Origin: Epiperipatus broadwayi
Lineage: Eukaryota; Onychophora; Udeonychophora; Euonychophora; Peripatidae
Assembly: GCA_028023455.1 (NCBI GenBank)
Contig: JAQFVV010012508.1
Location: 1,177,877 to 1,241,876, forward strand
DNA: 64,000 nt
Reading direction: 5' to 3'
In this document: positions 46,255 through 59,479 of the stretch, one piece after another
Layout of the letters: each line of letters opens with the position of its first letter
Position numbering within the stretch: position 1 is the stretch's first letter
Notes under the pieces: model-generated
What the model saw: only the letters and a program-made list of their open reading frames with translations
The model's database searches: none
What the model was told of the DNA's origin: nothing
Translations under genes and position numbers: made by a program

Positions 46255-46740
46255 GATATTATTAGTTTGCCAAAAAATTACATAATGAAATTAAAGTAGG
46301 ATTTAGAACTCCGCCAAACACTAACAGAATAATTAATAACTCTAAAATAAAATAAACCTAGAATCAACGCCACATGTGGTATACAAGATTGCATGCCCTA
46401 AAGCAGGATACAGTGCAATATATTATGGTGAAACTCAAGCCACAGTCAGTAACAGATTGTCTCAGCATAAGTATGCATATAACAGATTGCTAAACAAAAA
46501 CGAAGGCAATTCTATATTTGTTGATTTTCAAAAGGCGGTTAATCATGTATTTGAACCCTCCAGGGCTGAGATAGTGTATACTGAGAGAAATGATGCCAAA
46601 AGGAAAATCAAGGAGGCTTACTTCATTGCTGGTGACATAAATGCTATAAATAGAAAACACATGTTTCGCAATTTCAAAAAAATGGATGGTCTGAGTTGTT
46701 TTGCATAAATTTGCATACAATGAGTTTAATACTGAAGCAG
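46255..46740 (+). pseudogene. Penelope-like element GIY-YIG endonuclease fragment, plus strand
   Basis: An upstream frame reads EIKVGFRTPPNTNRIINNS. After a frameshift near 46350 the frame 46376-46708 reads MVYKIACPKAGYSAIYYGET, QATVSNRLSQHKYAYNRLL, FEPSRAEIVYTERNDAKR and KIKEAYFIAGDINAINRK. The GIY-YIG signature residues (Y, YYG, R, H, E) are all present. Truncated on the 5' side near a LINE fragment. No ribozyme motif was found 3' of it. Confidence 0.85.
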
Positions 46741-49700
46741 TCAATCTTAGCTTAAGATTGAGCTTCATGTTTCCACCTACTAATCCGTATTCAAATCCTT
46801 ATTTCCCATCCTGCTCCTTTTGTCATGTAGATATATTTCATGTATATATTTGAAATGTGCGCCTAAATTATAAAAATTAATGTTTCAATAACATGTTTTA
46901 AAATTATTATTAATTCTTTTTTATAAATTATTAGTTCTTTTTTATTAGAGTATTATAGATGCGGCTCAAATATATATATATATATAGGAGCAAAACTTAC
47001 TAACAAAATATTGATTTTTAAATATTTTATTGTGCATCATTTTTAGCTTTTTCTTTTTAAATTGCTTGTTTTTTTATTATTAAACTATTGTAAAATCCAA
47101 TATGGAAGATGCTACAGTTGATTGTCTAAAAATAATTAAGGGTTGGAATCACTATTGTTTTAATCTGGGGTAGGTATTTTAATTAAAGTTTTACTTAAAA
47201 TAAAATGGGATTAAGATTAGAGACACTTTTGTTAAAAACATGTCAAATCTATGTGTCAAATCTATTTATAATCTGGAAATAGATTTGAATTTATTTTTGG
47301 ACATTATTTTACTGTTGCATCTTCAAAAACAACTGATAAAAGAAAAAGTATAAAATGACTGAATTTTGAATCATAGAGATTAGCTACTATTGAGAGAAGT
47401 GATTGCGACTAGACTATGCTGTTTTGAAATCTCAAGATGATCTAGTAAAAGCTTTTCCTGACCCTTGTGGGTCATCTTCCGCATCCATAATATTCTGCTA
47501 CCCTAAAGTGAAGTAAAGGCCTGATGGAGAACTTTAAAAATGCTAATAGAGAAGCTTGCTGTCACCAAGAAGAATTCATTTTGGATCCTCAATTTGCCAT
47601 GCATGAGCTGTAGTTTGAAAATAGACTTATTAAATTTGCACAAGGTAACTTTTATGCTACTATTTGAAAATGAATCTATCCTCACTAATCTCAAATCCTG
47701 CTAGCAAGATTCTAATGTATTGTTCAATTTTCTATCTTTTAAATTAATATGTTTTTTTTTATATAAATAACATGTAATTTGCTCTTAAAATGATTTATAT
47801 AAATTTAATTCTCTCTCATATGCTCTTAACTTTCTTTAACTTTGGTGCAGTCATTTATTTATAGTTATTTATTACTTGATTTTATATGTATGCCTTTATT
47901 ATTAATTTTCCAATCTCAAACAAACTGGTGAGCTTAATTTATAAAAATCTTTTTGTCATTTTTTTAACTAAACCTTCATAAAAAGGTTATTAACGTCCCC
48001 TTTAAAATATATATATATATAATGCATTGTAAATTAATGCGTTTGCCAGATTGTTTTATGAATCAACATTTTAGGTTCGTTTTTAATATAAAAATATATA
48101 TTTGTTTAACTCTGGATTTTCTACCCAGGTGAATCCAGAACTCCATGCTAATTAACGCTCTGAAACATTTATTTTATAATTATTTATTAAATTCTGAAAG
48201 GGCGACTTATAATTGTTTTCTATATAATTGCTAATCTTACTTCATTTTTCATACTCTTAAAATATCAAATACAGTATTTAAATATTCCAGTTATTATAAA
48301 AATCACGAAGGTGGGATTGAATTATTTTAAATATCAGAAAAGGGATGGAGGTAAATCTTAATGTTACTTTTACTAAATAAAATCTTCATGTATATTTTAT
48401 TAATCTAAATATCTCTCTCTCTATATATATATAACTGCAGAGTGATATTATTTATATAAATTATAGCACTCAAATAAGGGTCATCTATTTTAAAGCAGTA
48501 AATTATATTTCAAGCCATTAGAGACATTTATCATTACTGCGTTGCCGACATTTGACCGTATCTTCATGTTTATATATATGTGCTTCTTAATATGGGGGTT
48601 GTGTCAAGTTCGAACCCATAGATTTCTTCTCATATCTCATTCCGTAGATAGTTGAGCTATCCAGAATCACATTTAATATAAAATGCCTCTGGCAGTGATC
48701 CCGTAAGTTTGGCACACACTATGCATATTCACTTCTTCGTAAATAAAGGGCCTCTCGCATCGGTTATACCAGCAAAAGTCTGGGCCACGCCATGCCTATC
48801 CACTTTTCTCTAAGCACTACCCAAGAAGGGGTGTGAGATTTCATTTCATCCAGAAGCACGACTTTTCTTGTTATCTTTTTGCCACAATGTCAGCACTGCA
48901 AACTTCTTTGTATTATTATTTCTTTTGCTTCATGACCCAGCTTTAATGCTCTAGTATTAAAAATGCGCTCTGCTCAAGATATATATAAATGCCAACTATT
49001 ACTAGTTTTATTTATTAAATTTATTTCAGTCTTATACAATTCCACCATCGTAACTTATTTCTATATTTAAGAGTATCTATAGGCCTTGGGGAAAATAAAG
49101 CGTTCGTCTTACTATCGTTAAAATAATTTTTCATTAAATATTTTGTCATAGTTTCAAATATAATGTTTTCAAATGTATTTTGTTTATTTTCACGACCTCA
49201 ATGGCGTGAAAATAGTTTATATCATATGTATAATGAATTTTGTAATGCCTCTAGAAAAATATATGTTAGTCACCATGTTTCTGAACCGTAAATCAAAGCG
49301 TTAATGGCAGTATTATGTAATTCTTTCTAATATTCGATTGGCATCTTAATATTGGACCCACCAAAGATGTGTGTTTATTTGTAATATATTATTTAGCTAA
49401 TAAAGAGCATATGAAAAATAATAGCGTGAATGACACTATGTAATTATCTATCGCTTGCTCATTCACACACATACTAATGTACTCAATTTATGAATGTATA
49501 ATAATTTGTCAGTATATTAAAATATATTTTATTGTCTAACTTATTTGAATAGTTCGAATTCCTTCTTTTCTCCATTTCCAAAAGTAAAGCCTGCTTATAT
49601 AAATTTTAGTTTAGTCATAGTATTATAGATGTCTCATTGTTTTGCTCAGCTTTGCTAGTTGGCCGGATTAAAATTAATTCTCATGTGCCATCACTATTAT

Positions 49701-49857
49701 GTTATTCATTAAGTGTTTGATCTGGAGCTTACGGAGTGGGTTCGAATTCAGGCTGGTCCCTGCCCTAAATCTTGGGCTTGACTGGGTTTGAAATACATTT
49801 TGTGAGTTCCAGCTCATGTTAGATGGATAAACATGTTTTGACCGGTACAATACACAT
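46741..49857. other. Unclassified interval
   Basis: Mostly AT-rich. A stretch at about 47470-47690 has more balanced composition and frames with broken protein-like sequence that I cannot identify. 48590-48900 and 49620-49857 are GC-richer and may be old LTR or PLE sequence. Confidence 0.35.
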
Positions 49858-49905
49858 TAAGGCAATGAATATGGAGTAAATAGGCTCTGAAAGCGCTTGG
49901 CCAAT
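49858..49905 (+). ncRNA. Variant HHR-like motif, PLE type, isolated
   Basis: AAGGC, then AATGAATATGGAG, a loop, CTC, TGAAAGCGCTT and GGCCAA. The same altered 5' core (TGA-ATAT-G) and palindromic AGCGCT as at 41951-41989; stem I keeps three G-C pairs. No GIY-YIG sequence is visible next to it. Confidence 0.5.
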
Positions 49906-50249
49906 ATTAAGATTTAGAATTTAGTAATTTCGCCTTTATATGTTGAAGCATATTGTATTAATTACGAAGAACTGGTGAAATAAATTTATTATTACATGAG
50001 AATAAACCAATCTTACAATCCTAAGATTAAAAGCATCAATAAGATCAGTTTATACCTAAGAAATTGAGAAGAAAATGATAAGCTTATATTAGCCTCAACT
50101 GATTTAAATAAAAATAAAAAAATCCCAGGAGTAGATTTTATACTTCCAGTAATCTTAAACTTAATAAAGATGACAATAATCACTATCATTACTATATCTA
50201 ATAATTAATCATGTATAGATTTATACATATATGAAATATTGAAAGCAAC

Positions 50250-50530
50250 CATTCTTCCCACAAGCACCATAAAATTGACATGCATTCTCATGACAATAAA
50301 TATTTTAAAAGTGTAGGTAGTCCATATTTACTTAGAGTGTATTCTTTGAATAAAATCAATATTTATTGATCATTATTGAATTTGGAGTCTGATTTTTATA
50401 TCAGTATATCACTTGCACAAGATCAGATTATATATCACAGGGATGAAAAAATTTCTCATTTTCAATTACCAGTGACAATGAATCTTATTAGTTTATATGT
50501 AATAGTTAATTATGCATTAATTTATACACA
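50250..50530. repeat. Dispersed repeat F
   Basis: Fourth copy, with ATTTTAAAAGTGTAGGTAGT, CTTAGAGTGTATTCTTTGAA, ACTTGCACAAGATCA and TTTCTCATTTTCAATTACC. Confidence 0.6.
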
Positions 50531-53329
50531 TATATAATATTTTAAGATTCATATTTCCTTTCCTTGTAATTTTTAATATATTTTCTTATCTTAATATTTT
50601 TCCCAAAATTCATTGCAAGATCAGTATCCAAAAAATTAATATAGGGCTTGATTTTGTATCCTTTCTGGTGTTAGAAGTACACCTATTTCTCTTTTCATGT
50701 GATAGATTGGTTTCTGAAAATTCCATGTAAGAGAAATTCATGTAAAAAAATACACTGTATATATGGAAAATAAAAAGATTCGTTCCAGACCTAAGAAATC
50801 ATCTAAAATAAGAATGTTACATTTTTTGGGTGCTATCAAATTTTACTTCATATACATTGAATATAAACAAAAAATGAGTTATAGGATCATAAATTACTGA
50901 AAAATTAAAAAAAAACTTGAAAGTGATAACACAGTGAAACACTCATTGGTTTCTCTACACAAGCCATCAAAAACTTTAAAGTTCAAAGCATATCGTCACT
51001 TCCACAGTATAAGTAAAAAAAAATTGAAATAAAGATTATTAATGTAATTTATTGGAATTTATTAATTTTATGTCATTTAATTTATTAATTTTTTTAAATT
51101 TAACAACTAATACATTTGAAAAGTGAAATTGTAGGCCCCTGAAACTGTACATTTATCAAAAATATGGGAGACATCTTGCTTGCCCATAAAACAGAAAAGT
51201 ACCCAAAATTTTATTTGCTGTCATTTTCTGACAATGAATGCATACATTTGCGCATGATTAGAATATCACTGCTTTCACTAAAACTTTCAATGTATAGTTT
51301 ACAATCTATTGATTATTGGCACAATTAATAAATATAAATTTAATTAAACAAGTTAATCAATTAAATGTAAACAAAATTAAATTTTTTAATATCACTACCA
51401 ACAAGGAATTTTTTTCTTAAAACCAACTGTCAAAATGCAAACAAAGCATCAATATCAAAAAGATACTTCCTTTTCAAAACAAAATGTCAAAAACACTACA
51501 ATGCAGACAAACAAATTTCCCTGTTTGCAGGAATATTGCCGCAAAAGAGATTTTTGTTTTTAAAATAATAGAAAATAAAGAGATGAAATATTTTTTTAAG
51601 TTAGATGATAATATATAATTTTTTTTTTAGTTTTGTGACATAATCGTGGCGAACTCGATCTCAGAAACAAATCTGTAATGAAACCCCAAATTAAAAACAT
51701 TTACAATCTTCTAAAAAGGAAAATAAATTATTTTATATTACTTACATGAAATTATTTAGAACTTTTAAAAAAGGTTTAATAACAACTTAAGCCAATTTGA
51801 GAATGTAAGATAATTTTTTTTAATCCTTTCGGACAATGATGTTCATTTCTTCATTCTAATCATGAATATGTTACAGCAGCTTTAACCCCAAAGTATCTTT
51901 TTTTTTTTACCGATCATGTTATTTCAAAACAACTCATGCGGAAAGAGAAATTTTTTTAACTCGTGTTATTTCAAAATCATGCAAAAAAAATCATGTAAAA
52001 AGAGAATTAGGTATATTATAATAATTAATAAATAAAACACCATATTTAAAATTTAATGAGATCTTTGTTGTTCCATTTCACAACTAATTCAAAGTTTGCA
52101 AATATATTAAAACTAGAGAAAAAAGTGAATCTAAGATTAAACATTTTTTTATCTTAGTTTTCATAATTAACATTGTCAAAAATATTTTTTCACACAAAAA
52201 GTTATTGGCATCTTTACCTCTTCCTTATGAAGACTTGGATTTCCAAATTTTGGTCAAAATTGACTTAAATTCATGGTTTACAAGTTTGATTTTAGTGACA
52301 AATATCAAATTAATCCCAAAGGCATTCCTTTGAATTAAATTCATATTTTGTTATATACAAACAAATATCATTTAAATAAGCTAAGTTTGCAATCCATTTA
52401 CTATCCAAAAAATATGCTTAAAGATTTTCTTCCAATCAAAAAGATTTCTATATTTGCTCCTAATTTAAATAATCTAATTAATATTGTATATACTTCAGTA
52501 TAAAAAAAACATAATAGGTGTTCATTTTCTGATCCCACTTCATTGTGAAATATTATGAATAAGGTGGCTATTCTTAATGAAGTCAATAATTTTTATAAAC
52601 TGGCATCTATACATCATGTGATCAATATGCCATGTTTTATTAAAACGTCTGCTGAAGATTTTTCTTGAATTCATTTAGTAACTCCTGAATGTTTGGCTTT
52701 CATATTAGTTACCCCTCCAGTGCATAAACTGGTGAAATATTTCTTAATCACAGAATGGCTATGTATTTTAATGTTTTAAAAAATTCTGAATTAGTTGTTA
52801 TACGAAATTAAATATATTCCAAGGAAGTTTTTTTTTCCATGTCTTCAGCAATATAATCTATCAGTAACAAAGCAAAATCTCTTTTGAAAAGTCATGTAAT
52901 TCATCAATGTAAATTGTAAATATTGATGATTGATTTATTTTTTTAATTAATTGTCCAATATTCTCAGATGTGACCAGAGTTAGTCAGCAACAAAAGGTTT
53001 TATAAAATCTCTGGTGTTACAAAGATTTTTTTTTTTTTTTGCTTTAGTGATGCAGAGATCCTTGTAGATATAAAAAATTTAATACAAATTTATTTTGTAT
53101 TAAAAAAAATATATATGATTTTTTTTTTCTGTATTTGGAAACATCTTGTTTTTTACATTCAAAATATCCTAGAAGGTTTTTTTTTAGGATAGATTTTTTT
53201 TTTTGAAAATTCATAAAAAATTTGATGATTTCATGTATGGATCATGAAATTTAACTTGATAACAAATTAAAATCACTGGAGGCAGATCATTTTTCTGTAG
53301 ATTCAGACAAAGAATAAAATTGTCACATT
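50531..53329. other. AT-rich interval, nothing recognised
   Basis: Long, rich in T and A runs, no coding frame with recognisable motifs. Confidence 0.5.
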
Positions 53330-53575
53330 TTAAATTAAGAGTAAGAAGAAAGAAGATTGATTGAGAATATCAGAGAGAAACTGGACTGGACATATATTAA
53401 GAAAAAATTATAGTTTAATGAAAGATGTTTTGGAGGGAATAGTGAGTGGAAATAAAAAGAAAGGATGGAAGAGATTGACATTATTGGAGGATATGAAATG
53501 GGAAGACTTATGTGGAGTTGAAGAAATGGGCAAGGAAGAGAATGGAATAATGGATAAATTGATGTTATGACTACT
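53330..53575 (+). pseudogene. LINE reverse transcriptase C-terminal tail
   Basis: The plus-strand frame reads ENIRERNWTGHILRKNYSLM, KDVLEGIVSGNKKKGWKRLT and LLEDMKWEDLCGVEEMG. The pattern W-x-G-H-x-L-R followed by a basic G-K/R-rich segment and L-x-D is a familiar tail of non-LTR reverse transcriptases. It differs from the RTE copies in this window. No RT catalytic core is upstream, so this is a 5'-truncated relic. Confidence 0.65.
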
Positions 53576-53776
53576 CTCTGGACCTGTCTATTGGACAGAA
53601 TACTATTGATAATGAGTGTCAAACTTAATCCATCCACAACTTTGACAGTATCCACTCTGGATAAATACAATAATGATTATCGCTAATTGTTTATTCGATT
53701 GGAGATTGTCTCTATCCCATATATAAACTTTAAACCTCAGTTAAAGATTAATGTATCTGGGGTTTTTTTTTCATTT

Positions 53777-53850
53777 ACACACACACACACACATGTGATT
53801 ATTCATATTTCTCTGTCCCATGGGATTATTCATATTTCTCTGTCCCATGT
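53777..53850. repeat. (AC)n run and a 27-bp tandem duplication
   Basis: An AC run (53777-53793) is followed by two copies of GATTATTCATATTTCTCTGT CCCATGG-type units at 53797 and 53824. Confidence 0.88.
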
Positions 53851-54089
53851 GTAATATCTTTATGAATATATTATTATTGTATATTCATATGATATGAAAA
53901 GAATATGTGAAAGTGTGGAGATTGTTTAATATATTTATACAGAATAAAACTCTATTTAAAATAATTGCCAAATGCAGTCTTATATATATATATATTTCTT
54001 TAGAGAATATTCAGAAATATTTCTGCTTTTACTGAGTAGTCAATATTTTGTTTTTCTGAACTAAAACATTTAATCATTTATATATGACT

Positions 54090-54345
54090 TTTTTCTACAG
54101 TACAGGCGTTTTCATACCTGCGCCTCCAATATGTAATATATAAGGAGTTTGAAATCAGACTTTCACACAACCCTCAATTATCCATGCTATCCCATAATGC
54201 TGACACCCATGATCATACACAAGTCAAAAAGATAAATAATCACCAATATATGTATTTTGTGCTAAACCAGCACTCATCAGTTGGTCCAGATTATCATCTC
54301 CACACATATATACAATCAATGCTCAGCTTATATTAAGATAGCCAA
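54090..54345 (-). repeat. Family B repeat, minus strand
   Basis: Contains the GGAGTTTGAAATCAGACTTT flank, the ribozyme region and the TTAATGGATAGGCTTCAATC block found in the full unit at 36190-36673. Confidence 0.82.
54242..54285 (-). ncRNA. Hammerhead ribozyme motif, family B
   Basis: Minus strand: ACCAA, CTGATGA, GTGCTG-GTT-TAGCAC, AAAA in place of GAAA, ATACATAT, A, TTGGT. Only G12 is lost. Confidence 0.8.
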
Positions 54346-54849
54346 TCTTCATACTTTAATGGATAGGCTTCAATCCACATCACCCCACAATCTCTTCAAA
54401 AATACATGTTGAATAAGATTAATGAAGCAATACTTTGCATTGTGCATTTAACAAGATCTTAAAGCATCTTATCACTAGATAATATTCAAAATTTCCAATG
54501 AATAAGTGCAAAGTATTCATACATGTCAGTGATGCAATGCTGCCAAATTCTGCAACGCCCTGACAAGTGCAATAGTCGTGTCAGTAAGTACAAAGGAATA
54601 GAAGTTGATTTATCTGAAATTTCCATTTAGTAGTCATGTTTTAAATAAGGTACATATTTGTTCTGCAAAAATATCTTTTTAAAAAGCATTTTTGCACGCT
54701 GATGAAATTCCATCATGGATTGTATTTTAAGAAATAATGTTCTAGAAAGCCTTGATACATATTTATTTATGTTTGTCTTAAATGCAAAAATAAAAGACTG
54801 TGTTGTTTATTTATTTAGCTTATGATATCAGCACGTCAAAATTAACACT

Positions 54850-55330
54850 AACAATTCTTAACCAATGAAGAGCCGCCACTTCCAATGTAGAGCAAAGACA
54901 CCATTGGAGATGTGGCAAATTGGATATTCCTTGAATTATGTGCCATGGTTTGAGGACTTCCACACTCACAATTTAGACAGTCTATAAATCCCCACTTGTG
55001 CGACATATAACCACATCTACTCGAGCCATTCTGATTCTGTTAATCTTCGACCAGAATTTTCTCGGAAGGGAGAAACCAGGTACTAGGATGGTAGGGTATT
55101 AGAGTGTGATTATTTATGTTGGAGTTATTCCAGTCATGGATCTACATGCTATTGTATGCAACGTGGGTGTCTGCTAAGAATTATCAGTAAATCAGAAGGG
55201 TTGCCATGATTTTAGCCAGAGATTTGTAGAATTAATCAAAATAAGATGGATCAGATGATCTGGAAGCTCAATAAGTTTAGTGAATTCATTTATAAATTGC
55301 CAATCTGCATCCGAAGATATCTGGAAGGAT
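54850..55330 (-). pseudogene. LINE C-terminal fragment (Cys-rich tail)
   Basis: On the minus strand, joined across frames, it reads KFWSKINRIRM, then SSRCGYMSHKWGFIDCLN, CECGSPQTMAH and later VAALHWL. This order (an R-x-R segment, G-R-C-G-x-x-x-x-K-W-G, C-x-C-G, T-M-x-H) matches the C-terminal region of I/Jockey-like LINE proteins. At least two frameshifts and several stops are present. No RT core is visible. Identified by motif order only. Confidence 0.5.
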
Positions 55331-55461
55331 AATTGAGAGTACAGATAGCATTTGTCTGTGCTAATTGTAATTAACTACACTTGAAATCTTTGTTTTTAAA
55401 TGTCTATGTAACTTATGAATTTTTATTCTGTTTATTAATCTTCCAAGCAGAGAAAAATCAT

Positions 55462-55607
55462 ATTTCTTTCTCATTAAGTTACGAATAGTAGAACATTGAT
55501 AAAAAGCAGCCATGTTTTGTTTTCTTTTTAGTGAATTTCTTTCTCATTAAGTTACGAATAGTAGAATATTGATAAAAAGCAGCCATGTTTGTTTTCTTTT
55601 TAGTGAA
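55462..55607. repeat. 73-bp direct tandem duplication
   Basis: Two copies, each starting ATTTCTTTCTCATTAAGTTA, at 55462 and 55535; nearly identical, differing by one substitution and one base in a T run. Confidence 0.92.
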
Positions 55608-56162
55608 TTCAAGAATATTAATATATTTACTCATATCCTTCCACAACCTATTCCTTAAAAAAATTCTATATCTCAGAAATATGACAGAAAATTCAAATTA
55701 TAGTGTTAAAATATCAACCAATATGTTGCAAATAATGTCACTTTTTAATATAATTTAATTCTTGAAATGTAGTAATCTACGAACTGCTCTGCAATCCATG
55801 CCCATAAGTAATCATGCAAATAACTCCGCTTGTATTGTGTGACTCTGAATTATAATGCAATCTTAAGATGGCATTGTTTTGAGTATGAATACATTCAAAT
55901 GCCTCTATAGTTTAGTTGTTGTTGTTTTTTTTTTGCCTAAATAAAATGTTCACAAAAGTTAATCTATATGTTATGTAAAACTTCAATAAGACCAGAGTAT
56001 TTAAATTCACAAAAACTACCATTATTACCATAATCTTGCGCTAAACATTCTGATTCCTACCAATATGTGAATCGAAGTCTCCAAAAAATGTCTTTTGTTT
56101 TCTTTCAAGTATTAATGCAATAATTTTGTTCAATTAAAAAATAAAAACTTTTTTAACCAAAT

Positions 56163-56785
56163 AATGAATAATATTTCTGTAGTGTAATTTTCACTACACC
56201 ACTCTTAGGCAAGGTAGAGACTGTTTTCTATCTGTTTTTAACACCGTATGGAGAGACGTAATTATAAGCATATGATCAAAGATGTGAATAAGATATACGA
56301 TTTTCAAGATTCGCATTTCATGTTGAATCAGCACTCATCAGTTGGCCCAGATCACATTTCTCTTACACATATCTTTATCACTGTTCTGTATATAGATAGA
56401 GAATTACTACAATTTAATTAATAAGTGTCAAACTTACTGACCTCACAACTTTGACCCAAACCTACTTGATGGAAGTCTATTAATAATTTTTATTAATCAT
56501 TCATTAGACTAGAGGTTATCCACTTAATGAATAATATTTCTGTAGTGTAATATTCACTACAGCACTAAACGTGTATCTTGGGGATCGCGTATATTTTTTC
56601 ACATCTTTGACCATATGTTGATGATTACACCCCTCCACAATATGTTAAAAGCATATAGAAACCAATCCCCACCTTGCTTGAGAGTGGTGTAATGAAAATT
56701 ACACTACCTAAATATTATTCATTAAGTGAATAATCTCTAATCTAATGAATAAGTAATAAAAATTATTAATATACTTTTTACCAAA
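56163..56785. repeat. Large foldback element enclosing a family B ribozyme remnant
   Basis: Left arm 56163-56305 pairs with right arm about 56580-56750 (e.g. CACTCTTAGGCAAGGT with CACCTTGCTTGAGAGTG; ATATGATCAAAGATGTGAA with its complement). A second inner copy of the end (ATAATATTTCTGTAGTGTAA) at 56526 extends the palindrome to 56785. The family B piece lies in the loop. Confidence 0.8.
56303..56346 (-). ncRNA. Hammerhead ribozyme motif, family B (3' side decayed)
   Basis: Minus strand: GCCAA, CTGATGA, GTGCTG-ATT-CAACAT, GAAA, then a diverged stem III and stem I. Confidence 0.65.
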
Positions 56786-57699
56786 CCTTTACAATCCATA
56801 AATATAAGAACTGGAAAATAATGGCAGGTTCCATTCATAAAGTACCCGGTATATCAAAAGCATGAAGAATATAAGGTATTAAGTTAGATCTCACAATAAA
56901 TGCACATCATGCAGTCTCTTGCTCTTTCAAAAAACTAGTAGGAATTTCTCCGTCCAATTAAATTTCCTTTCTTAGAAGACAAGTTTCACTAAAAGCAGCA
57001 ACAGCAATTTTAAATATTGGCAGCTACAAGCTTTGCCATTTGTTCAGCTCTCGAAGAATGACATCACACAAAAAAGAAAGTTCGCATATTTCACATGCCT
57101 ACATTTAGAAAAAATAATTATAATACTTTTATTACCACAACTACTTTACCATTAATATTCTATCTCTTTCGTGAACAACCTGTCAGGAATATGACTTGTC
57201 TAGAATGTAAAAAAAGACATTTTTAGAATTCCTTACGTAAGTACTTTCACTATCATGGTAGGCAGGGGAACTGAAAACAAGATTTCAGAAATGCATGATC
57301 ATTTGGTTTGTCAATATCAGGATTTTGAGTATTTTAACCTATTTATATGTTGTTTTCTAATAACTGGAACTTTCGCAACAATGAGAAAGAAAGTAGAGAA
57401 AGAATAGGGAGTGTAATAAAAAGGATGAAAATGTGATTGGAGAAACACATAATCCTATTGTCACAGTTAGTGAAGGCAGATGACCAATAGCATTAGAAAC
57501 TTATGATGATCAAGAGTCAGGTAAAACAAAAACAAATAGGAGAGAGAAAAGAACAAGTCCATTTACTGTGATCTATGAATTCAGCTGGCAATCTGAATTC
57601 AGCACCTGTGCAATTTTTAACCATTTAATGACTATTCAAACTTGATCCAACTTATTACTGGCAACTGTTGCTAATTGAATCATTGACTAATATATCTTT

Positions 57700-57806
57700 T
57701 TTTTTCCATATGTCATAGCATCGGCCGGAAGGCGAACCCGCAACAACCGTCTGCAACCAACAGCTTGCTTGCAAGGTGGCTGCGCTGACCTCTCGGCTAA
57801 CAACGC
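57700..57806 (-). mobile_element. tRNA-derived SINE, subfamily 2
   Basis: Minus strand: A box TTAGCCGAGAGGTCAG, B box GGGTTCGCCTTCCGG, tail GCTATGACATATGG and poly-A. Flanked by an exact 17-bp duplication TTGACTAATATATCTTT (57683-57699 and 57807-57823). Longer between the boxes than subfamily 1. Confidence 0.95.
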
Positions 57807-58077
57807 TTGACTAATATATCTTTATTATTATAATTAAAATAGTATAAAAAAAGTTACAACCCAAAGGTTAGTGACATAATTATAATAAACAACCATTCAA
57901 AAACGAATATGGCCATTCCAGTTCCAAAAAAAAAAGATCAGAAGAAACTACTCTAAACCTGAGTTTTGCCATGACTATACCAACCAATATGTGAATCACA
58001 AATACTTCCTATATATATATATATATAATCACAAAATAAATCAAGTCAGATGTCACATAACCTAATTTAACAAACTT

Positions 58078-58235
58078 ATATTACAAATGTTATATATAGA
58101 ACTCGCAAATAAGCTCTTGACAAGCTTTTCACAATATCCCCAACCCCAGTAGCAGAAACCGGACTACTGGGGTTGGGGATATTCTGTGAAGCTTGTTAAG
58201 AGCTTATTTGGGAGCTCTACATATATTATAATCAA
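58078..58235. repeat. Family C foldback, ribozyme lost
   Basis: Arms with CTTGACAAGCTTTTCACAAT, ATCCCCAACCCCAGTA and their complements meet at 58158. Residual AGCAGAAACCGG marks where the ribozyme would be. Confidence 0.82.
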
Positions 58236-58569
58236 AATAATCTAGAATAAATACTAAAAAATTCCATATGCCTATATAAAATACATATAAAATATGTGTT
58301 ATAACCAGCTTATGGCTTTTTTCCATCATCTTGATTACATTATCTAAGTTTAAAAACAAATAGAGGAAGGCTAATAGAGAAAACGGATGGCGTTGCCTTA
58401 TATAAATGACATTGTATGTAGAAGGATTACTTTATCAGCGTTTGCTCATTTTAATTATTTTTTTTGAATGCTACTCAAGATGGCAGAAAATGCAGTAAGC
58501 TATAGCAAAAACTTTACTTGTATTTTACATAGGCATATGGATTTTTTTAGTATTTATTCTACAATATTT

Positions 58570-58680
58570 ATTTTTTCCCATATGTCATAGCATCGGCCGG
58601 GACGCGAACCCACAACCGTCTGCAACCAACTACTTGCTTGCAAGGCGGATGCGATGACCTCTCGGCTAACAACGCCTGAC
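58570..58680 (-). mobile_element. tRNA-derived SINE, subfamily 2
   Basis: Minus strand: A box TTAGCCGAGAGGTCATCG, B box GGGTTCGCGTCCCGG, tail GCTATGACATATGGG. Exact 18-bp duplication ATTTATTCTACAATATTT at 58552-58569 and 58681-58698. Confidence 0.95.
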
Positions 58681-59479
58681 ATTTATTCTACAATATTTCA
58701 TTTGATATTATATATATTGCGTAGAATTGATAACTTTTTCAAAAACTATTAGCAAATCCAGAGGCAATTAGCACTCCTACTGTCTCAAGACAAACATTTT
58801 AAGTTTCTATTTACATTTGTTAGAGCAAATGTGAAATGTCTTTTCAGTACTGATTGCAACTGAAACAAAATCTTCCATAAATCTTAAGAATTAATTGCTT
58901 TAAGATCAGCATTGGCAAATATTAAGCAAAAGTGTTAATTATTGTCTTGAAATAAACAATACAATCATCCCATTAAAGATAATCTTATTTCTCTCTCTCT
59001 TTTTTCTTATCCTAAACTCTGTTTGACATTTCTTTGTTTCGGTTTTTATTTAATATCAATTGTAATAAAATACTAATTATAACCTATGGTTTTTGTAAAT
59101 GAGTGACTGGAGATAGCAGAAAATTTTCATTTGGATCGAAATGGATCACAAGTGAAAAAAGATTGAGAAAACTTTCTCCACTTAATTAATTATCACATCT
59201 TCAATCTTATATCTGAAGTTAACTGTGCTAAACATTTACAACAATACAATATTTTTTCACAAAACTTTTCTTTTTTTTTTTTATTAAAAGAAAAATTTAT
59301 TCATGAGTTTACATTGATACTAATTAGATTAGCGTAGACATAATGATACAGAAACATACGAGATCTTGTACATAATATTAAAGACTAAAAGAGAGACATG
59401 AATCTAGGAAATAGCATTTGTGCCACGTCTCCCGATGTAGTTTATGAGGAGCCAAAAGTCTATCTCTGACCTTGATTTA

